Shown: positions 1-12,248, numbered from the stretch's first letter. The stretch: 64,000 bases of DNA from Calliopum simillimum (GCA_951812925.1 OX638368.1:24987187-25051186); one strand, 5' to 3'. Program-made: numbers and translations. Notes: a model not told the origin generated them from the letters alone.

Positions 1-3000
1 ATGAATCGTATCAAAATAGTGGTTGTTTCATATACATACTACATAGCTATCTTTGTTTTGATAAAAAGATAAGATTGATTAGATCAAACTAATAAAATCA
101 AAATTGTTTCGTTTTAACACTATATATGTAAGTACATATCGATAAGTTCAACGTAAAAGTTGGTAACTCGAAAATCGTAGTTTTTAGTTATTAGCATTTT
201 TGTAAAAAAACTTTTTTTTTGTATGAAAACCTATATAAAATATATTTTTGGTTGTGACTTCAGAAATAACTCATATGCCTTCAAATTTCAATCTAGGGGT
301 ACCAAAATTTGACACATGGATGGAACCAAATATGCAGATTTCGACAAACGCTGCCCCTAATAAGTTGGTAACTCATGTTTAAAACCAATTTTTATGTTGA
401 ATGTATCAATATGTATGTACAAATCGTCGGGTTAAAACTACAACTAGACATCTACATTTTTCATGTTTTGAGAAAAAAGCGTTTTAAGTTTTTTGAAATT
501 CGTTTTTTGTATGGGATTTTGCAGTTTTATACTTTTTATTGTGCATGTTAAATTGGATGGGGACTACATTTCAAAAAACCGACTAGACTGGGGCATAGAT
601 CCGTTTTTTCTTCATGTTTCTGTATACTTAACTCAAAACGTCAGTACATGTAGTTGTCTAGTTGTAGTTTTAACCCGACGAAATATAAACAAACTTTTTT
701 TGGTATACATTATATTAAGAACTAATAAGAAAAATGCGTGATTTTTGAAATTCGGATCATTAAGAATTTGGTCTCAGTTGAAGTCTGCGAGGCCAAAACA
801 ATGTCTTAGTCAATTTTTATAAAGCTTTATAATTACTTTAATTGGCCCACAAGTTTTTTTAAATTTTCTAGACCAAGCAATTTAATATCGATGGTTACCT
901 AAAACGCAGGACACTCGAATTTGGCGACTGTCTGTCACATGCTGCCACAGCTTTTACATTCACTCCGTGTTTAAACCAATATAGCTGACGAATTTTCAAT
1001 TATTGAGCCATAGATTTCTTAGTTGAACCTTCTTTTCAATGCACTATTCTGTCGGATCTTCACCAAAATGTGTTTTGTGGATTTGACTTTTACTCTAAAG
1101 TAGACAAACTACCTAATTACCTCGAAAATCGATGGTATTATTTGATTGTAAATGATAGACAGATTAAGGTTTGTTAAAAGACAACATGTAATTCATTTTT
1201 TATGTAGCTAATCGCTAGTACCGCTTACTTTGTCATATGTTAAATTTATCCCTAAGTTGATTTGTTTGCTAACATGCAAGGTTTATGTACAATAAATGGA
1301 ATGGCTCTATTAAATTACTTTATAATACGGGAACTGAAAGAGGAACGTTGAAGTATAAATTTTGTCAAAAACCATAACTTAACATACATCTATGAATATG
1401 TGTTATTTGTCACTATTCGGTAATTCTGGTAATATTCACAGCTAAATTTATACCAATTACAAATGTAATTTATCGCAGATATTGTGTATATTTGTATTTT
1501 GTATAGCACTCTTTACCTAGATATTTAAAGACAAACTGATTGACTATTTGGTTAAATGAAAATGTTGATATTTAAATTTTCTACTGTAGACGAGCTTCAT
1601 AACTACTGGTACTTGAGTAGTAGGTTTGCATATGACGTTTGTTTAAACTTATCACCTGTTTCATTATTTACACTTGATTCTTGAATCTTATCTAAAAAAA
1701 GCGCCCTGTTGCGAAATTTTAGAATATAAATTTAGTGACTTGTTGAATTATAATAAAATTTTCAAATGTTCATATTTAAGTGCTAGCGATAAAAACGACA
1801 CAGGCCTGCAAATTCGACACTTTTTTTTCCTCTCTTGGTTTTCGAAGTCAATTATGGTGGGACCTCCTAATCACGAATCTGAAATTGGTTTATTTCCATT
1901 ACGTCAGGATTTTGAGATATTCCTATATTCATAATCTCAAAAATAATGAAAAATCGTGTGTTTTTCACTGTTTTTGACGTAATAGAGCAATTCTGTAAAC
2001 AGATTTGGGCTCAACATCAAAAAATACATTAAAAATCACTTGTTCGTCTGTGAAGCATTTGAAAACTTATTAATTAAATCGTTTGTGCTTATGTACTCTT
2101 CAATATCACGCCTAAAATATTCAACATATTTAAACCATTCTTGCACCATATATATTTTTTTGGTGCTCCTCGTACGATGAAGATAATTGCTATGCATACT
2201 ATTCATCCAGATATCATGTTTCATAATTCAGACATAGTAAGTAAATATGGGTATGTTTATGGTGTGTTTTCTTTGTATACCTAGCGCACCGTATTTTTAT
2301 TCAATTACCCTCATTAGCAAGACAAATTTGTCGGAATATCAGGCGGATTTATGGTGTTTATATGGTTACAATATACCTACTGGTATAGGCGTAAGAGCGG
2401 CTAAAATAAAATTTTCAATTATTTTGAGGTTTTTTTTTATGAGGGGTACAACATCGATCCAATCGATCCCATATTTCTTATAAATGTGTTGAAGCACTAA
2501 AAAAACATTTGGTGCAAATATGGTTTTGATACGTTCAGTTATAGGCGTGGTAGTTCTTGTATATATGATACAAATAAGGCACTTAATTAAAAGTTAAATT
2601 ACTGAAAATTGTGACGTGGTGGAATTTTTTCACTATTTTTCTCGTAATCAGTACACTTAAATCTATAGAAATCGTTTTTTAAAATTCAGAGAGGAAAACC
2701 CATGCGGGACTGTGAGGTTATAGTTTTTTAAGCACTTTTTATACGTTGACGCTGCTTGTCTTTAGTATAGATTTTAATTGGCAAGTCTATACGTAGGCTG
2801 CTCTTTATCAAAACGGATTCACTTAATCCAACGTTTTATTATTTTTGGTACGATTTTTCCGAACATAAAAATAGCAACAATGACTGACTATGCCGCAATT
2901 AGTTACTCAGTGAAAACACAATTGACAGGAGAAAATCCTTTATATTAACCATTTTGCTGGACTGTTTCGTGAGAAAAAGTCAATTTTGGATTTCCAACTA

Positions 3001-3166
3001 AAACAAAGCAATTAGTAGTTAACAAAATAATAAGATTTGAGTTTAGTTAAAATAAGGCTGACAACTTCTCTAAATCAAAATGGGGGACATGACTTGGTTT
3101 TCTAAAGGATTATAAATAAATGAAATAAATCTATGAAACTCATTTATTTTATGTGATGGCTTATTT
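1..3166. other. AT-rich gene-free DNA with one inverted repeat
   Basis: I find no credible coding sequence here; the open frames are short and rich in Phe, Lys and Asn, as random AT-rich DNA gives. One structure stands out: a perfect 26 bp inverted repeat, left arm 425-450 and right arm 655-680, separated by about 204 bases, with weaker matching outside the arms. It may be the remnant of a small inverted-repeat element. Confidence 0.5.
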
Positions 3167-3777
3167 GGCGTTAGGAAATAACGCCCAAGGAAATAACGCC
3201 CAAAAAAAAAAAACGAAATAACGCCCAAATTATTTTCATAAAAATTTGGGCGATAATCATTTTGGAAATAACGCCCAAAAATTTGGACTTTATTTCGTTT
3301 TTTTTGGATGTAATTTCCTTTAAAAAAAAAAAAAACGAAATAACGCCCAAAAAATAATATGACGTAATAACGCCCAAAATAAAAAACGAAATAACGCATA
3401 AAAATATGAAATAACGCCCAAAATTAAAAACGAAATAACGCCCAAAATCAAAAACGAAATAACGCCAAAATTATTTTCATATAAATTTGGGCGATAATCA
3501 TTTTGGAAATAACGCCCAAAATTTATTTGTATGAAAATAATTTGGGCGTTATTTCGTTTTTCGTTTTTGGGCATTATTTCATTTTTTAAAAATAAAACGA
3601 AATAACGCCCAAAAAAACGAAATAAGGCCCAAATTTTTGGGCGTTATTTCCAAAATGATTATCGCCCAAATTTATATGAAAATAATTTGGGCGTTATTTC
3701 GTTTTTGTTTTTGGGCGTTATTTCATATTTTTTGGGCGTTATTTCGTTTTTTATTTTGGGCGTTATTTCCTAACGCC
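3167..3777. repeat. Foldback (FB-like) array of GGGCGTTATTTC repeats
   Basis: About 17 copies of a short motif (GAAATAACGCCC in the left arm, its complement GGGCGTTATTTC in the right arm) are spaced by T- or A-rich linkers. The two arms are largely in opposite orientation, so the block can fold on itself. The ends mirror each other: GGCGTTAGGAAATAACGCCC at 3167 and its complement ending at 3777. A second subunit containing ATTTGGGCGATAATCATTTT occurs at about 3245, 3486 and (inverted) 3650. Arms built from short tandem repeats are the hallmark of Drosophila Foldback elements, so an FB-like origin is likely. I could not find a convincing target duplication. The open frames across it encode repetitive Trp-Ala-Leu-Phe peptides and are artefacts. 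Confidence 0.75.
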
Positions 3778-3929
3778 GCACAATGGGAGGGTTTGTATGG
3801 AACGGCGGTCATATATAGTAATAATAGAGCTAGGCTATTGAAATTTGGTACAGATGTTTTTTACATCAAAATAATAAAAATCTGTGAATATGAACAAAAT
3901 CCGCTGACGGACACGCCTACCTCCCATAC

Positions 3930-4480
3930 AAAGTTGGGGCGTGGTCCGGATTTTTTTTCAAAATGGGCATCAATTTTCAATAACTTGACCCCGCTAATTT
4001 CAAAAATGTTAAAAAATTTGCGCTATCTTTTATAGTTTTCAAGTTATAAAAAAGTGAGCGGTGCCACGCCCCCCAAAAAATTGACTAATCATATCACCGA
4101 AACTCTTTGACGCAGATAAATGAGATTTGGTAAATGTGTAAAAATCATCAGAACAAATAATGTTCACCGGACAAATGGGCGGTACCACGCCTTCAAAAAG
4201 AAAAATTCATCATATTTCTGAAAATATTTTACGAAGATAGATATTATTTGGTACATATGAAAATACCATCAGAACAAATAATCCGCACTAGAAAAATGGG
4301 CAGTGCCAAAAAATTAACTTATCAATATCTTCGAAAATCTTTAATGCAGATTGATGATGTTTGGCAAATATGTTAAAGATATTATGACAAATAATGACCA
4401 CTAAAAAGTAGGCGTTGTCACGCCCTTTAAACATTTTATTTATTATTTTCATAAAAACTATCAGAAAAAATAGTCCGCAC
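3930..4480. repeat. Imperfect tandem repeat, about 115-130 bp unit
   Basis: Four diverged units begin near 4053, 4168, 4295 and 4408. Each has a GGGCGGTnCCACGCC-like block followed by a stretch resembling ATTTGGTAAATATG and then ATCAGAACAAATAAT. A related GGGGCGTGGTCC block lies just upstream at about 3937. No coding potential. It looks like a decayed minisatellite or the inside of a repeat element. Confidence 0.6.
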
Positions 4481-4615
4481 TAGAAACTTTTTCATTGCAA
4501 TTCTTTTGGCTCAAATTGGCGATCAAATCAAAAAAGGAGGACACAATCAAGTCGAATCTAATGTATACAATAATAGAAAAAGGAAAATATTAAGTTATTT
4601 CATTAATCAGTTTTT

Positions 4616-4879
4616 TCATTTAATTGCAACAGCTCTTGAGCTTCTGGTGATAACTCTATATTTTTTATCACGTTTTACTCGGATTTGGCTAATAATCGGA
4701 TCAGAAGAGATCAGCATGTAATGCAAAACTTCTTCGTTGTTTGCTACTCTAGAGCACAATCTGCTGTTGTGTAATCTAGCGCTTTTAAAAACTTTGTTTG
4801 ATGCTTCCTGAGCTTCTTCGGAAAGACTACCAATTGGTATTTGAAGTGCTTGCATGATTTCGCTTCCAGAAAGGGGCAT
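4616..4879 (-). pseudogene. Fragment of a transposase-like protein (tentative)
   Basis: An 87-codon minus-strand frame has a composition unlike the surrounding AT-rich noise. It carries a conserved-looking block with LSEEAQEASNK, then a SARLHNSRLCSRVANNEE stretch, then LISSDPIISQIR. As I recall, similar blocks (LSEEAxEARNK followed by SDP) occur near the C-terminus of uncharacterised transposon-derived proteins in arthropods. There is no upstream catalytic domain and the flanks hold no linked coding frame, so this is most likely a relic. It could instead be a chance frame or a short exon of an unknown gene. Confidence 0.35.
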
Positions 4880-5185
4880 ATTATATAATTATAATGTTTT
4901 TTGTATACCTTTCAATATGCTCTTGGCTTATTTTAAGAAAGGGTGAGCCCCAAGGGGGATTAAAAGGAGGAAATATACCCCTTACCTGTCATCCTTCTCT
5001 TAAACATTTTTTTTTTTTTTTTTTTGAATTTAAGAAGACTAAGCTTAAAGTTGATAAATATAGTGTAAAACGTTGCAGAATGTATGTATGTATTCTCCTT
5101 TAACTCCTAGGAGGAGCATAGGGCCAAAATGCAGAATGTGAAGAAATAAAAATATTTTTTTTCTCAAAAACTGCTGCAGGAAAAA

Positions 5186-5690
5186 ATTCATAGAAAAAAA
5201 AGTTCTCAAGAAAAGCAGTAGGGACTTTGTATTTTGATTAAGCATACTTGGCCACATATTATATTGGAAAATAATGAAAATCAGAAAATGTATTTTTTTT
5301 TTTTAATGTCAAAGTTTGTAAAATTTATCGATTTTGGCTTTTTGAGCTTAAATTTTCGAAAAATCACCATAATTCACCTATCATACATAAAAACTCAAAC
5401 AAATGTTTTTTTAAAAGCTAAATGCTTGTACTTTTTGACAAAATGCTATCTTGATATATTTCGATGCAAACGAATTAAAAGTAGCGTTCCAAAAAAGTCA
5501 ACTTATTTTGTCCCGTCAAAAACCACAATCTGAAAAAGTTTATAAAAAAAAGTTCTCAAAAAAAGCAGTAGGGACTTTGCATTTCGATTAAGCATACTTG
5601 GCCACATATTATATTGAAAAATAATGAAAACCAGAAAATGTATTTTTTTTTTTTTTAATGTCAAAGTTTGCAATTTTTCCATTTTTACCA
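5186..5690. repeat. Direct duplication of about 150 bp, 350 bp apart
   Basis: The stretch from about 5186 to 5345 (containing AGCAGTAGGGACTTTG and CATACTTGGCCACATATTAT) recurs with few changes at 5536-5690, an offset of about 350 bases. The flanking ATTTTCGAAAAATCACCATAATTCAC stretch also recurs in diverged form near 5700. No gene is visible. It reads as a two-unit tandem duplication of repetitive DNA. Confidence 0.7.
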
Positions 5691-5774
5691 TTTTTTTTTT
5701 TTAAATATTTGAAAAATCACAATAATTCACATAAGATCGACAACAAATAAAAAAAAATATTTTTAACAAAGTAA

Positions 5775-6204
5775 AGGGAACGGCCCAATCAGTACGTCGA
5801 GTACGTCACATCGTTTTTTTCGACTGACTGCGACGCATTTGACGGAGAAGCCTGGCCCAATGAACTCTTTGAAAACGGATTAAAACATCAAAATTCTTTT
5901 TATTTCATTAATTAGAAATTTTCATTTTGCACTTGCACAGCTCCAATAATTTTTTATTCACACTTTATTTCAAAAAATAAATGAGAAACGACAAAGAAAA
6001 ACAAAACAACAATTGAAATTGAAAATAAATTTATTTTACGATTGTCAAATCAAACGACGTACGTCGAAAGTTGGGAGTTGGGCAACTTTTGGACGTTGCG
6101 ATAACGTAGACGTACTGATTGGGTCGCACTTGATATAAACTCATATTTTTAACTTAGCTGTCAGTCGAAAAAAACGACGTGACGTACTGAATGGACCGTT
6201 CCCT
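5775..6204. mobile_element. PIF/Harbinger-like MITE, 430 bp, TAA target duplication
   Basis: Inverted ends start AGGGAACGGCCCAATCAG at 5775 and finish with the complement of AGGGAACGGTCCATTCAG at 6204; the similarity continues inward through ACGTAC/ACGTCG motifs. TAA flanks both sides (5772-5774 and 6205-6207), which fits the TWA target of PIF/Harbinger elements. There is no open frame, so it is non-autonomous. Confidence 0.75.
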
Positions 6205-7080
6205 TAAAAACAATATACTTTCTAACGATATGCTACATTAGTGGATCGGGCTTAAAACAAATTAACTAGAGCGTTTATCCAGCAGTTCCTAATTTTATAA
6301 GTTCTGTACAGCATTTTTTCTGTTTAAAGTCCAATTTTGGGCTCACTGTGTTGCTAAACCAAAACAAAATTTTAAACTTTTATAGTTTTTTTTCCGTTCC
6401 TAAGTATTATCTGACGATTGGCGTAAAAATTTTTTAAATCCATAGCACTTTCAAATTTTACCTATTTATGGCCACGATCTCCCATTGTGCGCCGGCTTAT
6501 TTTATGAAGTCATATTTCTCAATGAAGGACGGTTAAGTTCAGAAGTACTTATGTTTTCTAAGAGGCCACACACCAGTCTTTGCCCACATTTGTAACGGCT
6601 CTGTATGTGATGTCATCTGCAGATTTTTAAATCATGTTTTCAGTGAGTAACTAAAGGCCATTTAGGTGGCTGACTAAATTTAGATATCCAAAACTTTATT
6701 TTTCGTCCACAGAAATTCTGGCGACAGAGATGCGCCATATGTAACACATATAAAAATTTGCTACTTGACTAGATCTGATAAGTGATTGGTCTTCAAATTA
6801 CTTTAATCAATGACGGCATTTTTATTATACGGAACAAAACTACCAATTTAATAAAATTAATAAATAGCCAGTTTATGGCTTAGTTACTTAATCCCTAATC
6901 GAAATGATTGCGAAACGACTATGGCACATTACTTTGATTTGGCTTAATTTCCTGGTATCGATAATTGAAAGTTCTAATTGCAACAAAGTTATAGATTTGA
7001 AATAAAAAGTAATAATGCAGAACTCAGTAGTTATAAAATAAGAGTTGAACCCAACATAAAAATAAAACAAAACCAAAACA
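6205..7080. other. Gene-free AT-rich DNA
   Basis: I see no supported gene, RNA or clear repeat boundary in this stretch. Confidence 0.4.
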
Positions 7081-7732
7081 GTAGGTAAATTCGTCTGAAG
7101 ATTCCATATGGTTATGGGTGAAACTAGTAACGAAAACCAGCCTACCGATTTTTTGATTTTTTTCTATGCATTTTGCCTTGTTTTTGTAATGTTGGTATTT
7201 TTTACTCAAAAACATGGAACAGTAAGTTGACACCACAAATGCCACTTGACACGTGCTTTGATGGTAGCTAGTAATTTAAATCATTATCTGTTAAAAACAA
7301 CAAAAATTACAAATCTCACAGAACCCGGTGATAAACATTCGATCGCGTTTGCTACTGCGGTTGAAACTCGCTAAAAAAGCTTGCATCCGAAGGCGCTTTG
7401 CAAGAAAAACATAATATCAACGAATTCAAACAGCAGGGCGATGCATAACAAGGGAAAAAACAAAAAAAAAAAAAAAAAAAAATAGAACTTTTGCATGTGC
7501 AGCATTGAACTTTTTTGCTGTGATTCCGTCGAATCTATGCGAAAAATGAATAATGCGTGTTTGTCGGGTTCTTCGGTTTGTAAGTAAATTCGTCTGAAGA
7601 TTCCATGTGGTTATGGTTGAAACTAGTATGCATTTTGCCTCGCTTTTATATTGGTGTTTTTTACTAAAAAATATGGAACAGTAAGATCACTCCACAAATG
7701 CCACTTGACACGTGCTTTGATGGTAGCAGTAA
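7081..7732. repeat. Pair of about 150-190 bp direct repeats
   Basis: Copy one (about 7081-7274) and copy two (about 7580-7732) share GTAAATTCGTCTGAAGATTC at the start and CCACTTGACACGTGCTTTGA near the end; copy two lacks about 30 bases present in copy one. The DNA between them (7275-7579) is unrelated and includes a poly-A run. This may be two ends of one interspersed element or two insertions of the same family. Confidence 0.65.
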
Positions 7733-7821
7733 CAACCAGAAATAATTCACCAAAAATACAACCAGTTTCACGAGCCAAATAAAGTAAACAGAAATTAATT
7801 TAGTACAAAATCTAACTTTAT

Positions 7822-8290
7822 ATTACACTTTAATATTTGATTTTTTTCCTTTACACTTCAACACCTCTTTCAACCTCCTAGGCATAGAATCGAATAGAGT
7901 TTTCGTTATATCAGGAGAGATTTTCCTCTATTGTTCCCTTAAAACCTGCTTTAGATTCTCCTTACTTAAATTGGTCCTTTCTTTGATTTTCCTGTCAAAA
8001 TTTTTCTACAAACGCTCAACAGGGTTAAGATCTGGGGACTGCGGCGGACAACCAAGGGCCTTAGAAGTGTAGTATAGTCACCATTCCCTAAGAATTTTAC
8101 TCGTACACTTCACATCATTGTCCTGCTGGAAGATCCAGTTATTTGATACATCGAATCGACCTTTATGTGCAGTTAAAATTGCGGAAAAAAGTGGACAGTG
8201 AGCGTCAATAACATCAGCAATAAATACTTTGGCTAAAAGACTAATCACTTTAATAATGCATAAATGAAATAATGTCTTAGTTGTCTTCAT
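7822..8290 (-). pseudogene. Tc1-like transposase relic (C-terminal part)
   Basis: On the minus strand a frame from 8290 contains NNWIFQQDNDVKCTSKI, which resembles the second catalytic Asp block of Tc1 transposases (WxFQQDNxPxHTS). After a frame break the next segment reads CPPQSPDLNPVERL and then SPDITKTLFDSMPRRLKEVL, matching the third catalytic block and the C-terminal helices of Tc1 proteins. The N-terminal DNA-binding domain is absent and there are frameshifts and stops, so this is a dead, truncated copy. Confidence 0.75.
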
Positions 8291-9528
8291 AAATTTGTTG
8301 AACTTAATTCGAGTCGAATTATGATGATGTATAAAAACTTTCTATTTTTGTATTTGCAGTATATGTACTTTCACTTTCCTTCCTTGGTCTTTTATTCTTA
8401 CCTTTTTTGAACTCCCAAAAGGAACTTTTTCTACTTCGTTTATATGTTTTAAATTCAATTTTTCATTATAATTTTATAAAAAAAGATCCAAGTCTAGAAT
8501 TCTCAAATTTGATTAAAACATAACATCATAACATGTTTCCATTGTGTCAAAAGGCTGGGTCACAACTTCGAATTATTGTTGGGATTCGAATTTGTTTGGC
8601 ATCACTAATTTAGGAATAAACAAAAAATTTGTATGGGCTTGAGCCATGATTCAATAACAATGGTTATGGCAAAATGTCAAAATAAAAATGGAACCCTGCA
8701 TCTTGCCTTCTTATCTGTCAAAAGACTAGAATCAAAACAAAGAATTTTTACATTTTCATAGCTTAAAAATTATAAAAAGAAGCAACATTTGTTATCGCTG
8801 CAACCAGGGTGATTCAACCACTTTTTGCACTCACACTATTACAAGCATGTAGGGTGGGTGTCAAAGTGGCAGCATTATTTGACAATTAAAAAATATTTAT
8901 AATTTTTCAAAACTTATTTGGAAAAATACACAAAATAAATATTTTAAGAATTTTAACTTTTTGGAAACCACATAAAGCGTTCTGATTGGTTTTGTATTTC
9001 TCATTTAAAGAAGTTAAATGTTAAACGCTTTCCGTCTATTGGAACTGGACTTTTGGCAATAGAAACAGCGCATTTAAATAAACTCGTACCCGTAGTTCCT
9101 ATTCTTGGATTTGCTTTCCCATGGACATTTACTGTTTTTTGAATAAAATGCTAGGTGCAATAAAATTGGAAGAGTTGTTCAAATGAAAATTATTTTAAGT
9201 TTTGTTACTGTTAGCGTATCTGACTCAAATGGCTGTCTTTCAGAGAAGGACAAACTATTGAGTAGAATTAGATTATAATGTATGTTAAGACAAAACATAG
9301 AACTTCATTAATTTAAACCTTTCTTTTATACTTTCCTCCACAAAATTAAAATACAAGTTAATGCAAACAAATCAATTTGTTTGTTTATTTTTAAATTACA
9401 AATGTCAAATAATTTTACGATCCATTAATACAACCTTGATTGTTACTACAAATGTCAAATCATTAGTTCCCGTCATCCGCCCCAGCTAAAATAAAACACT
9501 TGCTCTATTTTTGTGTGTCATTCAGCAA
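8291..9528. other. Gene-free AT-rich DNA
   Basis: No supported gene. The stretch holds scattered AT-rich sequence with no open frame that looks conserved and no repeat boundary I could define. Confidence 0.4.
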
Positions 9529-9671
9529 GTGGAAACTCACACGACGGGCACGGGCAAGTAGGGCACGTCAAATTTATAGGCAAACGGAGGGAAATGAAAA
9601 CACCAATTCCCTCCGCTTGCCTAGAAATTTGACGTGCCCTACGTGCCCGTGCCCGTCGTGTGAGTTCGCAC
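9529..9671. repeat. GC-rich palindrome, about 68 bp arms
   Basis: The left arm (9529-9596, including ACACGACGGGCACGGGCA) and right arm (9604-9671, complementary, including TGCCCGTGCCCGTCGTGT) pair over nearly their whole length with a loop of a few bases. GC content is far above the surroundings. The short open frames crossing it on both strands merely read through the palindrome. It is probably a small foldback MITE; no certain target duplication was found (CAA abuts both ends). Confidence 0.75.
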
Positions 9672-9885
9672 CAAGAAAAAATTTTGATCTGAGAGCAAAA
9701 TCTAAATTTCCCAATGGAAAACGACATTAGTTTTGTAATTAAGGTATGGCTGTTATTGTACGAGTAGATATATTTGAAGCTCAAATTTAAACAATATCTT
9801 GATTTAAATCATTTTCCTCTTCCATATCCTTTAAAACTCAAGTTGTGAAACTCCGTAGCCGCCTTCGCGTCGATAATCTCTGTTA

Positions 9886-10182
9886 CTGCCATACCTAAAT
9901 TGGAGCGTCAGGCGTTGCGTTATTTAACGTTACACAAAAGCGTCAAGCGCCATACCGAAATAAAGATCGTTGCGTTGAAGTCATTTGTTTGTCAAAATCA
10001 TATTGTTGCTTTTTTTTTACTTTTCTGCAGCTAACTTCACTCCATAACGCTTTGTCAAAATTGGAAATTCGAATAGCTCAGCGTTGAGCGTTGGCAATTT
10101 CGGTATGCGCCATACAAATTGTATGTACATGAGAAATTTTTGACAGTAAAATAACGCTGACGCTCCAATTTAGGTATGGCAG
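9886..10182. mobile_element. PIF/Harbinger-like MITE, 297 bp, TTA target duplication
   Basis: The ends are near-perfect inverted repeats beginning CTGCCATACCTAAATTGGAG, with TTA on both sides (9883-9885 and 10183-10185). Internal GCGTTGCG/CAACGC motifs repeat in both orientations. It has no coding frame. A shortened relative lies at about 15393-15440, and a lone end-like stretch (AAGGTATGGCTGTTA) at about 9742. Confidence 0.8.
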
Positions 10183-10185
10183 TTA

Positions 10186-10989
10186 CAATCCTTCTACAGA
10201 GTATAAAACTTTCATCACTACTTGATCTTTTGGTAACGGAATTTTGTGAAAAATCGCATGTCTTTTAACAGACGGAATTTGAGTAACGTTTTTTTAGGTA
10301 CCCTCTCAAAAATAAATGTTGAAAAATATAGTAATGTAAGTAATGTTTTATTGAGACTTTAAAATGATACAATGAATAATGCATCTTTTTCTACAAATGA
10401 AAACTTATAACTATTAGTATTATTCTAAGGTACAAGAAAACGCTACATGCTAATTAAAACAATGGAATAGGAAGAACTGAATACCTACAAAAAATATTCG
10501 TTAATATAAGATGAATGTTACACATGACAACAAAATATTATGTTAGCTGGTACATTTTTACTGTAAAACATAATAAATGTTAGTATTCTAGTAAAAAATT
10601 ATGTTATGTACATAAATATAAAATTTGAAACAAAATCTAATTTATAATAATAATAAATTTGGAAAATTAAAATAGGTGAATTTTAAGAGCTAACCTCTGT
10701 GAGTGTCGGAAGAGACCTTTGAGTAAAAGTCAGGCAAAAGTGGTGCTGAAAAATCAATTTCTGCCAAAATATTTGTATTGCGTATACCAATCAGAGATAA
10801 ATACCGAACGTTAAGCCAATCTTCATTGATTTTACTAAAAAAAATTTCTGACACCAAATTCTTACATTAAAGGAGAGCAACTTTAAAGGATTATGGACCA
10901 TATTTGGAACTAACTTCAGCTAAAAGCTTTTGGTATTCGGATTTAGCTTGCACTTTAGGAAAAGAGCGATAATTATCCATGAATGACTA
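10186..10989. other. AT-rich DNA, probably tail of the adjoining non-LTR relic
   Basis: No intact gene. On the minus strand a broken frame at about 10680-10960 (with NEDWLNVRYLSLIGIRNTN) could be the decayed C-terminal part of the retrotransposon ORF1 that lies just upstream on that strand. The remainder is low-complexity AT-rich sequence. Confidence 0.35.
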
Positions 10990-12248
10990 AATTTTACTGG
11001 TATTATAAGAATTTGATAAAGAATTGTTATCTGGACTTAAAAGGCTAGCGAAAGATTTATTAGGATTAACCAAGTTACTTGAGATTGAAGCAACAGCTTT
11101 GACAGCTTTTTGGTTGATTTCTTTAGCATTAGCACGAAATTTTTTAATTCTTTTAATATAATTCATGTATTCAGGGCAACCCTTTTAATTAGCTGGATGC
11201 CTAGACTCATTGCAATTAATGCAGAACGGTAGAAATTTATCACTTTTAATCAAAAGACACTCACCTTGTTTATGAGGTTGGTCACATTTTAAACAAGCAA
11301 ATGCTCTATTACAGTTGCGGCCGCTATGACCCCAAGATTGACAACGTTTGCATTGAATGTATTTTGAGTTCGATTTTGGTGCTTCCCAGGTTATGGATTG
11401 ATTCAATATATATTTAATTTTTGAAAGGTCACTTATGGATTTGCCCGGCTGTAGGGTGAAAAGAAAGAGACCTGTGTCGATATGGTTGCGTTTTGAATAG
11501 GACGTGTAAAACTTATTTACGCTGTCAATGCAGCCTGGAAGAGCATTTTCCAAAGCCGTTTTAATTTCTGCTACTTCTGTTTTGAAGTAAATCCCTCTTA
11601 AAACAAAACTACTTTTTTTACTATAAGAGCAGGAGTGTAAGAATAGGAGTTAATTTCGTGTGTGCGCAAAAGGTCCATCATGGCTGTATGGGCATCTTGA
11701 TCTTCAAGATATAGTTTACTTTTATAATTAGAAATATTTGTTATTTTAAATTTGATATCAGGAGTATGAGTTTAAAGTTGATCAATGAGACTTTTAATAT
11801 TTACATTGTATAAGAAAATAGGAAGGCAGAAATTGGTTTTAGCTGCACCTTTGCTAGAATTAATTTTACTCGCGGTATTGTTTTTATTTATAGAATTAGT
11901 ATTTTTTTCAATATTAATATCACTAAGGATAGAAAATCTATTACTATTATTAGTAAAAACCTTATTTTTGAATTCTTCAACGTTGATTTGCTTGACGGCT
12001 CCTGCTGAATACCGCTTAGCTCGTTTGGATTCAACTACTTCAAAACCGTCATCAGGTTGAGATATTAAATTTCCCGCACCAACAGTGGGTGGCGAAGCGG
12101 TGACAGGGATATGTTCAGTACTGTCCATTGGCATTGGACACGGTAGACTGCTATGCAAATTTAAAATTGGCTGACCATTCGGCTGCTGACCTTGAAACTC
12201 TTCTTGCAGACCATGATCTTGAAGAACTGCCTGGAGTGCAGCCATCAT
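10990..12248 (-). pseudogene. Non-LTR retrotransposon ORF1 (gag-like, PRE_C2HC + zinc knuckles), broken
   Basis: The minus strand encodes a gag-like protein starting with a Met-Met at 12248. A low-complexity N-terminal part (to about 11772) is followed by an in-frame stop (TAA, about 11769), then a region with SKLYLEDQDAHTAMMDLLR. A frameshift in an A-run near 11610 leads into a PRE_C2HC-like segment (LRGIYFKTEVAEIKTALE, IQCKRCQSWGHSGRNC) and further CCHC knuckles (CLKCDQPHKQGEC, CINCNESRHPAN). Another in-frame stop lies at about 11184, after which the frame continues to about 11000. PRE_C2HC plus CCHC is the standard ORF1 layout of Jockey-like LINEs, where it binds RNA. I see no ORF2 (endonuclease/RT) next to it, so this is a truncated, dead copy. 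Confidence 0.85.

Noticed and set aside
3070..4035. Several overlapping open frames with Trp-Ala-Leu-Phe or Leu-Gly-Val-Ile-Ser repeats
   Set aside because: They are read-throughs of the foldback repeat in different frames; periodic peptides arise from the DNA repeat.
9500..9784. Opposed open frames of 76 and 88 codons that encode nearly the same Arg/Pro/Cys-rich peptides
   Set aside because: They lie across the palindrome at 9529-9671, so the two strands mirror each other.
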